This document shows positions 29,376 through 37,577 of a DNA stretch of 64,000 nt, one piece after another (within the stretch, counting starts at the first letter, position 1; every line of letters starts with the position of its first letter). The stretch is from Bosea sp. ANAM02 (GTDB lineage: Bacteria; Pseudomonadota; Alphaproteobacteria; Rhizobiales; Beijerinckiaceae). The notes below the pieces were generated by a model. It did not search any database, was not told the DNA's origin, and saw only the letters and a program-made list of their open reading frames with translations. The DNA is taken from contig NZ_AP022848.1 of NCBI RefSeq assembly GCF_011764485.1, forward strand, positions 310,001 through 374,000, read 5' to 3'. Position numbers and translations under genes: made by a program.

Positions 29376-32300
29376 CTAACGCTTGCGTGGCAGGTCGGCC
29401 AGCATGCCGGCCGCCACCATCAGCTTCGGCAAGGTGAGACCGGAGCTTGCGATCGCGTTGACGGTGCTGCGGGTGCGCTCCGCATCCTCGCCGCGCTCGC
29501 CGAGCCAGCTCTCCAGCGTGCCCTGCCCCTTGGCCGAGGCCGAAACCTCCTGCGTCAGGTTGGACTGGGCATCGTCGAGGGTCTCGATCGCCCGCTCGCG
29601 CGCGAGGCGCTCGTAATCGTCCGTCGCCGGCACGGCCGCGGCGGCGGCCTTCAGGCTCGACAGGCCGAACAACGCGTCGATGCCGAAATGGATGCGGGCG
29701 ACCTCGCCGATCCTGCGCTTGCCGCGTTCGGCGATGTCGACGATGTCGGTCGCCTCGGCGAGCGCGGGCAGGCTGGCGACGCGCGTCGCCAGCGCTTCCG
29801 GCACGCCCTCGGAGGTCAGCACGGCGATGCGCGCGAGACGCGCCTGGGAGGCGGCCTCGGGCAGGAGCGTGCCAAGCTCGCCGGCCAATTCCTTCACGCC
29901 CTTGGCATAGCGGGCGATGGTCTGCTCGATCGTGCCGGGCTTGGCGACGCCACGCCGCAGGAACCAGCCCATGCGGTTGGTGACGAGTTCCTGCGCGGCG
30001 CCATAGAGGCCGAGCTGGGTCTTGCCGGGAATCTTCGCATCGAGCGCGTCGATCTCGCCGTTGAGGGCGATGAGATCGAAGGAATCGCGCGCGATCGCGT
30101 AAGCCGCGGCGATGGCCGGCGCGTCCGAGCGGGTCAGCGCCGCCAGCACCGGCACGAGGGCGGGGCCGCCGCGGTTGACGATCGCGTTGGCGAGCTGCGT
30201 CGCGACGATCTCGCGGCGCAGCTTGTGGCTGGCGATCGCGTCCGGATAGGCCTCGCGCAGGGCTTTCGGGAAGTAGCGGACGAGCTCGGTCGCGAGATAG
30301 GGATCGTCCGGCACCGAGGATTCGAGCAGCGCGTCGTGCAGCGAGAGCTTGGCATAGGCCAGCAGCACGGCGAGTTCCGGCCGCGTCAGGCCTTCGCTGC
30401 GCTTCTCGCGCTCGGCGAGCTGGGCGTCGCTCGGCAGGTACTCGACCGAACGGTCGAGCCTGCCGTCCTGCTCCAGCGTCTGCATCAGGAAGCGCAGGCC
30501 CGGCGTCGCCGCCGATCCCTGCGCTTCGGTCAGCGAGAGCGCCAGCGTCTGCAGGTAGTTGTTGCGCAGGACGAGATCGCCGACCTCGTCGGTCATCGCC
30601 GCCAGCAACTCGTTACGCTTGTCTTCCTGCAGGCGGCCGTCCTTCACCGGGCCGGCGAGCGCGATCTTGATGTTCACCTCGACGTCGGAGGTGTTGACGC
30701 CGGCGGAGTTGTCGATCGCGTCGGTGTTGAGTTTCACGCCCTTGCGGGCGGCCTCGATGCGGCCGCGCTGGGTGACGCCGAGATTGGCGCCCTCGCCGAT
30801 GACCCGGGTGCGGAGGTCGTTGCCGGTGATGCGGATCGCGTCATTGGCGCGGTCGCCGACCTGCGCGTCGGTCTCGTCGGAGGCGCGGATATAGGTGCCG
30901 ATGCCGCCGAACCAGAGCAGGTCGACACGCGCCTTCAGGATCGCCGTCATCAGCTCGAGCGGCGAGACCTCCTTCTTGTCGAGGTCGAGCAGCGCACGGA
31001 CTTCCGGGGAGAGCGGGATGCTCTTGGCCTGGCGCGAGAAGACGCCGCCGCCCTTCGAGATCAGGCTCTTGTCGTAATCCTGCCAGGAGGAGCGCGGCAG
31101 GGCGAAGAGGCGCTGGCGCTCGGCCAGCGATTTCGCCGTATCCGGATCGGGATCGAGGAAGATATCGCGGTGGTCGAAGGCCGCGACCAGCTTGATCGCC
31201 GGCGAGAGCAGCATGCCGTTGCCGAAGACGTCGCCCGACATGTCGCCGACGCCGGCAACGGTGAAGGGCGTGGTCTGGATGTCGATATCGACCTCGCGGA
31301 AATGGCGCTTCACCGCCTCCCAGGCGCCGCGTGCCGTGATGCCCATGCCCTTGTGGTCGTAGCCCTGCGAGCCGCCTGAGGCGAAGGCGTCGCCGAGCCA
31401 GTGGTGCTTCTCCAGCGAGATCGCGTTGGCGGTGTCGGAGAAGGTCGCGGTGCCCTTGTCGGCGGCGACGACGAGATACGGATCGTCGCCGTCATGGCGC
31501 ACGGTATCCGGCGGCGGCACGATGGTCTCGCCGTCGAGATTGTCGGTGAGTTCCAGCAGGTTGCGGATGAAGATGCGGTAGCTTTCGGTGCCCTCGGCGA
31601 GCCAGGCGGCGCGGTCGGAGGCCGGCGGGAGCTGCTTGGGGAAGAAACCACCCTTGGCGCCGACCGGCACGATCACGGCGTTCTTGACCTGCTGTGCCTT
31701 GACGAGGCCGAGCACCTCGGTGCGGAAGTCCTGCGGCCGGTCGGACCAGCGCAGTCCGCCGCGGGCGACCTTGCCGAAGCGCATATGCACGCCCTCGACG
31801 CGCGGCGAGTAGACGAAGATCTCGTAGAGCGGGCGCGGCAGCGGCAGGCCATCGACCCGGGCGCAGTCGAACTTGAAGGTGATGGTCTGGCGCGGCTGGC
31901 CGTCCGGGCCGATCTGGAAGAAGTTCGTGCGGAGCGCAGCATCGACGAGGTTGACGAGGCGACGCAGGATGCGGTCGTCGTCGAGGCTTGTGACAGCATC
32001 GAGCGCCTGTTCGATCTCGGCATGTTTTTGGGCCATGCGCTGCTCGCGCTCGGCCGGCGGCACGCGCGGGTCGAACTTCGCGGCGAAATAGGCGACGAGC
32101 CCGGAAGCGATGTCGGGATGGCGGGTCAGCGCGTCGGCGATGTAGCCCTGGGCATAGGGCGCGCCGGCCTGGCGCAGATAGCGGCCGAAGGCGCGCAGCA
32201 AGGCGGCTTCGCGCCAGGCGAGGCCGGCGACCAGCACGAGCTGGTCGAACCGGTCGGATTCGGCGAGGCCGCGGAACTGCGCCATCAGCGCGGCTTCGAT

Positions 32301-34208
32301 CGTCGGGTCGAGATGCTCGATATCGATCTCGCCGTCGTCGGCGCGCTCCAGCGTCATGTCGTGCAGCCAGATACGGACCGCATCGCCATTGCCCTGCGGC
32401 ATGACGTTGTAGGTCCGCTCGTTGACGACGCGGAAGCCCATGTTCTCCAGCACCGGGACGCGGGCCGAGAGCGAGATCGGGGTGCCGCGCGAGAACACCT
32501 TGAGATTGGCGCGCTTGGCGTCGTCGCCCTCGCGCCGGTAGAGGTTGACGGCGCGGGCGCGCTCCGGCGTGAGCTGCTGGAGCATCTCGATATCGACGAG
32601 CGCATCGGCGGCCGAGAAGCGCTCGCGATAGGCGGCGCCGAAGGCCTCGGCGTAGCGCTCGGCGAGGGCTCGCGCGGCGGGGCCGGCCTTCTCCTGGTCG
32701 AGCACGTCCTTGAGACCGTCGCCCCAGGTGCGGACGATGGCGCTGATGCCCGCTTCCAGCGTCGAGCGCTCGACGCGCGGGGTTTTACCCTCGTCGCGGC
32801 CGATGATGTAGTGGGTGCGCGAGAGCGGGCCCTCGGGATAGGCCGGATAGGCGGCCGAGAGCCGCCCGCCATAGACCCGCGCCAGGAAATCGCCGACGCG
32901 CAGGCGCACCGTGGTGTCGTAGCGGTCCTTCGGAATGAAGACGAGAATCGAGACGAAGCGGTCGAATTCGTCGACGCGGGCGAGCGCGCGGATGCGCGGC
33001 CGCTCGGTGAGCTGGAGGATGTCGAGCGCGAATTGCTCCAGCGTCGCGACGTCGATCTGGAAGAGCTCGTCGCGCGGATAGGCGTCGAGCACGTTCATCA
33101 GGGCGCGGCCGGAATAGCTCGCCGGGTCGAAGCCGATATTCTTGGCGACGCGCGCGACCTTGAGGCGCAGATAGGGAATGGCGCGGGCCGAGCCGGTATA
33201 GGCGTTGGAGGTCAGCAGGCCGACGATGCGCAATTCGCCGTCGAGGCGGCCGTCCGGCGTGAACAGCTTGACGCCGACATAGTCGAGATGGACGCGCCGG
33301 TGGACGCGGCTCTTGACGTTGGCCTTGGTGATGATCAGCGCCTGCGGCTTGGCCAGGAAGGAGCGCAGCTCCGGCGTGACCGTGACCAGCTCGCGGCCCC
33401 GCCGCAGCACCTTGACCGTGGGGTCGCGCAGGATGCCGAGGCCCGAGCCTTCGATCGGGTCGGCGGCGACATCGCCGCCCGGGAAGCGATAGGCGCGGAT
33501 GCCGAGCAGGGTGAAGTTGTCGCCGGCAATCCATTCGAGGAATTGCAGCGCCTCGTTGATCTCGTCCTCCGGCAGCGGCGGCGGATTGGCGCGATAGGCC
33601 TGGATCACCTCGGTGATGCGGCCGCGCATCGCGGCCCAGTCGTCGACGGCGAGCGCAACGTCGCCATAGACGTGGTCGAGTCCTGTGCGCAGCTTTTCGC
33701 GGGCTTCCGGCGAATCGATGCGCGGAACATGGATGTGGAGCAGGCTCTCACGGCGCGTGCCCTCGGGCGCGCGGCCGGCGGCCTCGCCGGCGAGCGAGGC
33801 GAACTTGCCCTTGGCGTCACGGGCGACGGCCAGGATCGGGTGGGCGACGAGGCGCGGCTCATGGCCCTGCTCCTGCAGCTCGGCGAGCGTCGAATCGAGC
33901 AGGAACGGCTTGTTGTCGTTGACGACCTCGAGGACGGTGAGCTGGTTCCTGCGCTCGCCCTCGCCGTATTCCTCGTCGCGGAAGCGGAGATTGATCGTGT
34001 CGGGCTTGCGCGGCTGGGAGAGGTGCTCGAAGGCGGCGGCGGCGGTGCGGGCCAGCATTTCGGGCGGAAGGGCTTCGAGATCCTCCGCGACGGAGCGGCC
34101 AAAGAGCAGGCGGGGAAATTCGGCGGGCATCGAACTCTTCAGTCCGGTGGCTGCGGCCTCGATCGCTGCGATCGCGCCTGCGGTCGCGTTCGTCACCCGT
34201 TTGCCCAT
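29376..34208 (-). CDS. gdh: NAD-specific glutamate dehydrogenase, giant 180-kDa type
   Basis: Converts glutamate to 2-oxoglutarate and ammonia for catabolism. The 1610-residue product matches the very large GDH class known from Streptomyces, Pseudomonas and Caulobacter. It has a long N-terminal regulatory region (ACT-like segments, ESLLHIHVPRID) and a catalytic core with RGGLRWSDRPQDFRTEVLGL, KNAVIVPVGAKGGFFPKQLP, GDMSGDVFGNGMLLSPAIKLVAAFDHRDIFLDP and FGGIGTYIRA. ATG 34208 is the likely start, with a GGGG-containing leader. It is divergent from the carboxymuconolactone decarboxylase-like gene. Confidence 0.94.
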   Translation of the reverse strand: MGKRVTNATAGAIAAIEAAATGLKSSMPAEFPRLLFGRSVAEDLEALPPEMLARTAAAAFEHLSQPRKPDTINLRFRDEEYGEGERRNQLTVLEVVNDNKPFLLDSTLAELQEQGHEPRLVAHPILAVARDAKGKFASLAGEAAGRAPEGTRRESLLHIHVPRIDSPEAREKLRTGLDHVYGDVALAVDDWAAMRGRITEVIQAYRANPPPLPEDEINEALQFLEWIAGDNFTLLGIRAYRFPGGDVAADPIEGSGLGILRDPTVKVLRRGRELVTVTPELRSFLAKPQALIITKANVKSRVHRRVHLDYVGVKLFTPDGRLDGELRIVGLLTSNAYTGSARAIPYLRLKVARVAKNIGFDPASYSGRALMNVLDAYPRDELFQIDVATLEQFALDILQLTERPRIRALARVDEFDRFVSILVFIPKDRYDTTVRLRVGDFLARVYGGRLSAAYPAYPEGPLSRTHYIIGRDEGKTPRVERSTLEAGISAIVRTWGDGLKDVLDQEKAGPAARALAERYAEAFGAAYRERFSAADALVDIEMLQQLTPERARAVNLYRREGDDAKRANLKVFSRGTPISLSARVPVLENMGFRVVNERTYNVMPQGNGDAVRIWLHDMTLERADDGEIDIEHLDPTIEAALMAQFRGLAESDRFDQLVLVAGLAWREAALLRAFGRYLRQAGAPYAQGYIADALTRHPDIASGLVAYFAAKFDPRVPPAEREQRMAQKHAEIEQALDAVTSLDDDRILRRLVNLVDAALRTNFFQIGPDGQPRQTITFKFDCARVDGLPLPRPLYEIFVYSPRVEGVHMRFGKVARGGLRWSDRPQDFRTEVLGLVKAQQVKNAVIVPVGAKGGFFPKQLPPASDRAAWLAEGTESYRIFIRNLLELTDNLDGETIVPPPDTVRHDGDDPYLVVAADKGTATFSDTANAISLEKHHWLGDAFASGGSQGYDHKGMGITARGAWEAVKRHFREVDIDIQTTPFTVAGVGDMSGDVFGNGMLLSPAIKLVAAFDHRDIFLDPDPDTAKSLAERQRLFALPRSSWQDYDKSLISKGGGVFSRQAKSIPLSPEVRALLDLDKKEVSPLELMTAILKARVDLLWFGGIGTYIRASDETDAQVGDRANDAIRITGNDLRTRVIGEGANLGVTQRGRIEAARKGVKLNTDAIDNSAGVNTSDVEVNIKIALAGPVKDGRLQEDKRNELLAAMTDEVGDLVLRNNYLQTLALSLTEAQGSAATPGLRFLMQTLEQDGRLDRSVEYLPSDAQLAEREKRSEGLTRPELAVLLAYAKLSLHDALLESSVPDDPYLATELVRYFPKALREAYPDAIASHKLRREIVATQLANAIVNRGGPALVPVLAALTRSDAPAIAAAYAIARDSFDLIALNGEIDALDAKIPGKTQLGLYGAAQELVTNRMGWFLRRGVAKPGTIEQTIARYAKGVKELAGELGTLLPEAASQARLARIAVLTSEGVPEALATRVASLPALAEATDIVDIAERGKRRIGEVARIHFGIDALFGLSSLKAAAAAVPATDDYERLARERAIETLDDAQSNLTQEVSASAKGQGTLESWLGERGEDAERTRSTVNAIASSGLTLPKLMVAAGMLADLPRKR

Positions 34209-34320
34209 GGCATACCCCAGTTGTTTTGCAGCAGCGATGACATAGGCTGCGTAGGCTTTCAACTTGCCGTGCCTGAAAAAGCGGCAAACCGACGCTCCCC
34301 CCGATCCGACAGGACACACC

Positions 34321-34938
34321 ATGGCAACAAAGCATGACAAACCCAAGGTGGGAGAAGAGCCGGCAAGGCAGGATTCGCCACCGGCCGTCATGGCGCTGGA
34401 CCTGAAGCCAGGCACGCTCTCGGCCGAAAACCAGACTTATTTCGCGAAATGCCAGGAAAAGCTCGGCTTCGTGCCGAACGTGTTGACCTCCTACGCGCAT
34501 GACGACGCCAAGCTCACGGCCTTCGCCGCCTTCTACAACGACCTGATGCTGGCGCCGTCGGGCCTGTCGAAGCTGGAGCGGGAGATGATCGCGGTCGCGG
34601 TCTCCAGCGTGAACCGCTGCTATTACTGTCTCACCGCCCATGGCGCGGCCGTGCGCCAGTTCTCCGGCGATCCGGTGCTGGGCGAGCTGATGGTGATGAA
34701 TTATCGGGTGGCGGACCTCTCGGCACGGCACCGCGCCATGCTCGATTTCTCGGTGAAGCTGACGGAGACGCCGCATCTGATCGGCGAGGAGGACCGCGAA
34801 GCGTTGCGTAAGGCGGGCTTCGGCGAGCGCGACATCTGGGATATCGGCGCCGTCGCGTCCTTCTACAACATGTCGAACCGGATGGCCTCGGCGGTCGATA
34901 TGCGGCCCAACGCCGAGTATCACGGGCAGGCGCGGTAG
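34321..34938 (+). CDS. Peroxidase-related enzyme, carboxymuconolactone decarboxylase/AhpD-like family
   Basis: A 205-residue protein with the AhpD-type redox motif RCYYCLTAHGAAV (CxxC followed by His), preceded by LGFVPNVLTSYAHDDAKLTAF and followed by LDFSVKLTETP. Family members reduce peroxides by a cysteine pair. ATG 34321 has ACAGGA upstream and leaves out a 19-residue extension that lacks family character. It is divergent from the glutamate dehydrogenase gene across about 110 bases. Confidence 0.85.
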   Translation: MATKHDKPKVGEEPARQDSPPAVMALDLKPGTLSAENQTYFAKCQEKLGFVPNVLTSYAHDDAKLTAFAAFYNDLMLAPSGLSKLEREMIAVAVSSVNRCYYCLTAHGAAVRQFSGDPVLGELMVMNYRVADLSARHRAMLDFSVKLTETPHLIGEEDREALRKAGFGERDIWDIGAVASFYNMSNRMASAVDMRPNAEYHGQAR

Positions 34939-34955
34939 GGCGCACCCAGGTTTGT

Positions 34956-35155
34956 CATTCCGGCGCGCGCCGCAGGCGCGAACCCAAGAGCACAGCTTAT
35001 TCCAGTCCCGCCATGCTCGCCCTTGTGGCGAGCATCCGCGTGTTAAACACGACCTTTGCCTAGCGAAGACGTGGATGGTCGGGACAAGCCCGACCATGAC
35101 GGGAATGTCGTGCTCATGGGTTCCGGGTTCTTCGCTCCGCGAAGCCCCGGAAAGA
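34956..35155. repeat. Mosaic of three palindromic elements
   Basis: A truncated left half of a TTCCGG element begins at GTCATTCCGG (34956). A full CTCGCC/GTCGGG element follows, with hairpins at 35013-35035 (ATGCTCGCC/GGCGAGCAT) and 35075-35097 (ATGGTCGGG/CCCGACCAT), ending ATGAC at 35100. A further TTCCGGG...CCCCGGAA hairpin lies at about 35125-35152. This suggests successive insertion or recombination of elements. Confidence 0.8.
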
Positions 35156-35177
35156 CAGCGATGGTGCCGGAAGCCCG

Positions 35178-35209
35178 AAAAAGAAAAACGGCCGGCGCAA
35201 TGCCAGCCG
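35178..35209 (-). terminator. Rho-independent terminator of the candidate small RNA
   Basis: On the minus strand, CGGCTGGC-ATTGC-GCCGGCCG (one mismatch in the stem) is followed by TTTTTCTTTTT (35188 down to 35178). It points toward the left, away from the DUF2794 gene. Confidence 0.85.
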
Positions 35210-35335
35210 CTAGTTGGCCTCGACTAGGTGGCCCGGCTCCGCCCGAACTCCGGGGGGCTGGGGGGCTGACAAACCGGCGATCAGCGAAACCGGGCCGTCG
35301 AGGCAACGGGGAGAGTTGAACGTCGCAACTTGGCG
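35178..35335 (-). ncRNA. Candidate structured small RNA (unassigned; possibly 6S-like)
   Basis: A strong minus-strand terminator (35178-35209) has no coding gene before it, as the next gene to the right is on the plus strand. Just before it lies an 18-base-pair interrupted stem: 213-216 with 304-307, 218-224 with 297-303, and 230-236 with 290-296 (add 35000), closed around a hairpin 35265-35269/35281-35285. A 5-base-pair hairpin at 35314-35330 lies upstream. A long rod with interior loops and a terminator fits 6S RNA, but I cannot confirm the family. The 5' end is approximate. Confidence 0.55.
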
Positions 35336-35479
35336 CTCGCTTGGCGCGCTCGCGGCGAAAATGGGGCATTCGTCGACAAGGCCGGGCCGGCGCTCGATCT
35401 TCCGCTGGTCCCTTGCCAGCCAAGAATGCTGGGCGCATCATTCGCACATGTCCGGTGAGGCCCCGACCAGGGAGGCGCC

Positions 35480-35848
35480 ATGAGCGAGAGCGATACGCCA
35501 CAACCGCAGGCCGCGAGCGCGGTCGTGAACTTTCCGGCGCCGGCGCGGCCGACCACCGTGACCTTCGACCGCCGCGAACTCAGCGAATTGCTCAATCTCT
35601 ATGGCCGGATGGTCGCAGCCGGCGAGTGGCGTGACTACGCCATCGATTTCCTGAAGGACAAGGCGCAGTTCTCGGTATTCCGGCGCTCGTCGGAAATGCC
35701 GCTCTACCGGATCGTCAAGGATCCGGCATTGGCGCGACGGCAGGGGGCCTATTCGGTCGTGGCGGCGACGGGTTTGATCCTGAAGCGCGGCTCGGAACTC
35801 TCGCGCGTGCTCAAGGTGCTCGACAACAAGCTCAGCGTCGTGAGCTGA
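35480..35848 (+). CDS. DUF2794 domain protein
   Basis: A 122-residue protein conserved in alphaproteobacteria, of unknown function. The conserved block runs VTFDRRELSELLNLYGRMVA, GEWRDYAIDFLKDKAQFSVFRRSSEMPLYRI, and RRQGAYSVVAATGLILKRG. There is no signal peptide or membrane segment. The start has an AGGGAGG-like site 6 bases upstream. It is divergent from the candidate RNA gene to its left. Confidence 0.85.
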   Translation: MSESDTPQPQAASAVVNFPAPARPTTVTFDRRELSELLNLYGRMVAAGEWRDYAIDFLKDKAQFSVFRRSSEMPLYRIVKDPALARRQGAYSVVAATGLILKRGSELSRVLKVLDNKLSVVS

Positions 35849-35879
35849 GGCGTCACGAACCGGATAGGTGTTCGAGCCC

Positions 35880-35917
35880 TCATCCCGAGGAGCGCCGAAG
35901 GCGCGTCTCGAAGGATG
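35880..35917. repeat. Short palindromic element after DUF2794 gene
   Basis: Single hairpin: CGAG-gag-CGCC-gaa-GGCG-cgt-CTCG within TCATCCCGAGGAG...AAGGATG. It differs in sequence from the other elements and resembles another repeat type I know from Hyphomicrobiales genomes. Lies between convergent genes. Confidence 0.6.
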
Positions 35918-35932
35918 CTCACTCTCGATTGG

Positions 35933-36469
35933 TCAAAGGCCCGGCGGTGAGCGATCCCCCTCGCCCAGTTCCTTCTGCATCAGCATCTGGTCGAGCCAGC
36001 GGCCGTGCTTGAATCCGACTTTCTCGGCGACCCCGATCAGGCGGAAGCCGGCGCGCTCATGCAGGCGGCGCGAGCCGACCGAGGCACCGGTTCCGTCGCC
36101 GATCACCGAGATCATCTGGCGGAAGCCGCGCGCGGCGCAGGCCTGCATCAGGGCGTCGAGCAGCAGGCCGCCGATGCCCAGTCCCTGCGCCGTCGGCGCG
36201 AGATAGATCGAGTTCTCGACGGTGGTGCGATAGGCCGGGCGTGGCCGATAGGCGCCGGCATAGGCATAACCGAGGATGTCGCCGTCCCGCTCCGCGACGA
36301 GATAGGGATAGCCGCCGGCCAGGATCGCCTCGAAGCGTCGCTGCATCTCTGCCTCGCCCGGTGGCTCCAGCTCCCAGGAGGCGGTGCCGTGCAGGACCGC
36401 ATGGGCATAGATCGCGGCGATGGCGGGGATGTCGGCGGGATGGCCCGGGCGGATCGAAGGCGTCGTCAT
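35933..36469 (-). CDS. GNAT acetyltransferase, phosphinothricin/methionine sulfoximine acetyltransferase type
   Basis: A 178-residue N-acetyltransferase. It has SIRPGHPADIPAIAAIYAHAVLHGTASWE (motif typical of Pat/MddA), YLVAERDGDILGYAYAGAYRPRPAYRTTVENSIYL, the acetyl-CoA-binding loop AQGLGIGGLLLDAL, and SRRLHERAGFRLIG. Such enzymes acetylate methionine sulfoximine, sulfone or phosphinothricin; the true substrate is unknown here. ATG 36469 is chosen; an ATG at 36493 is possible. Convergent with the DUF2794 gene. Confidence 0.88.
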   Translation of the reverse strand: MTTPSIRPGHPADIPAIAAIYAHAVLHGTASWELEPPGEAEMQRRFEAILAGGYPYLVAERDGDILGYAYAGAYRPRPAYRTTVENSIYLAPTAQGLGIGGLLLDALMQACAARGFRQMISVIGDGTGASVGSRRLHERAGFRLIGVAEKVGFKHGRWLDQMLMQKELGEGDRSPPGL

Positions 36470-36513
36470 GCCCAAAGCATGAGCAATCAGCATGCCAGAA
36501 GGGAAGGCCCGGC

Positions 36514-36544
36514 CCAAAGAAAAACCCCGGCCGTGGGGCCGGGG
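36514..36544 (-). terminator. Rho-independent terminator of the Bax-inhibitor-1 family gene
   Basis: On the minus strand, CCCCGGCC with a 4-base loop and GGCCGGGG (36525-36544) is followed by TTTTTCTTTGG. It lies 32 bases after the stop codon of the gene to the right and just before the GNAT gene start. Confidence 0.9.
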
Positions 36545-36576
36545 CTGCTGCACTCCCGTTCAGGAGCCTGTCGTTC

Positions 36577-37359
36577 TCACTCGCGGTTGCCGATCAGCGA
36601 GAGCAGGAACTGGAACATGTTGATGAAGTTCAGGTAGAGCGATAGCGCACCGTTCACCGAGAGCTTCGCAGCTTCCTCCGGGCCGAGCTCGGAGTAGAGA
36701 TACATCTCCTTCAGGCGCTGGGTGTCCCAGGCGGTCAGGCCGGCGAAGATGCCGACGCCGACCAGCGAGATGACGAAGCCCAGAGCGCCCGAGGCCAGGA
36801 AGATGTTCACGATCGAGGCCAGGATCAGGCCGATCAGGCCCATGACCAGGAACGAGCCCATGCCGGAGAGCGACTTCGAGGTGGTGTAGCCGTAGAGGCT
36901 GAGGCCACCGAAAGCCGCCGCGGTGATGAAGAAGACCTGCACCACCGACGCGCCGGTGTAGCGGATCAGGATCGTCGAGAGCGAGACGCCCATCACCGCC
37001 GCGAAGGCGAAGAACATCGTCCGGGCGGACGAGGCCGACATCCTGTCGGCGCGGAACGAGAAGAAGAAGATGAAGGCCAGCGGCGCCAGCGCGACCACCC
37101 ACATCAACGGCGTGCCATAGAGAAGCTGGCCGAAGGAGGTGAGATAGGTGTTGCCGATCCTGGCGACGGCGTTGGCCTGATCGGTCACGGCCATCTTGTT
37201 GATGCCCAGCGCGAACAGCGCCGAGATCGCAAGGCCGATCACCATGTTGTTGTAGACGCCGAGCATGAACGAGCGCAGGCCCTGATCCATCTCGACGGCG
37301 CTGGTCTGCTGTGCGCGGCCGGCACCCCAGACTGGAGCATTGCGGTCGAAGTTGCTCAT
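36577..37359 (-). CDS. Bax inhibitor-1 / YccA family membrane protein
   Basis: A 260-residue protein with seven hydrophobic segments, beginning VEMDQGLRSFMLGVYNNMVIGLAISAL. It carries the family signature SLYGYTTSKSLSGMGSFLVMGLIG and the C-terminal AWDTQRLKEMY segment, then LSVNGALSLYLNFINMFQFLL. Members are pH-sensitive calcium leak channels, or protease modulators such as YccA with FtsH. ATG 37359 fits; upstream frame residues are not conserved. It has its own terminator. Confidence 0.92.
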   Translation of the reverse strand: MSNFDRNAPVWGAGRAQQTSAVEMDQGLRSFMLGVYNNMVIGLAISALFALGINKMAVTDQANAVARIGNTYLTSFGQLLYGTPLMWVVALAPLAFIFFFSFRADRMSASSARTMFFAFAAVMGVSLSTILIRYTGASVVQVFFITAAAFGGLSLYGYTTSKSLSGMGSFLVMGLIGLILASIVNIFLASGALGFVISLVGVGIFAGLTAWDTQRLKEMYLYSELGPEEAAKLSVNGALSLYLNFINMFQFLLSLIGNRE

Positions 37360-37577
37360 TAAGAGAGTTTCCCCTGACGTGGTTTCGGACGACGGAGGGC
37401 GCAGGCGCCAGCCGTCCTCGCGCACGAAAAGTCGCGATGACCGGAATATGGGCGGCTTTGCCGGTTCTTACAAGAGCCCGCCATGGTTAAGGCCGGGCCC
37501 GGCATAGAAGTTCGGCGCCGCACACAGGCAGAATTACAGGATTGTAATGTCTATCGAGAGTCGTTCTCAGACAGTCA

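Noticed and set aside
35246..35267. G-run GGGGGGCTGGGGGGCT as a G-quadruplex
   Set aside because: Only two long G-tracts are present with almost no loops, and the stretch is explained as part of the candidate RNA structure on the other strand.
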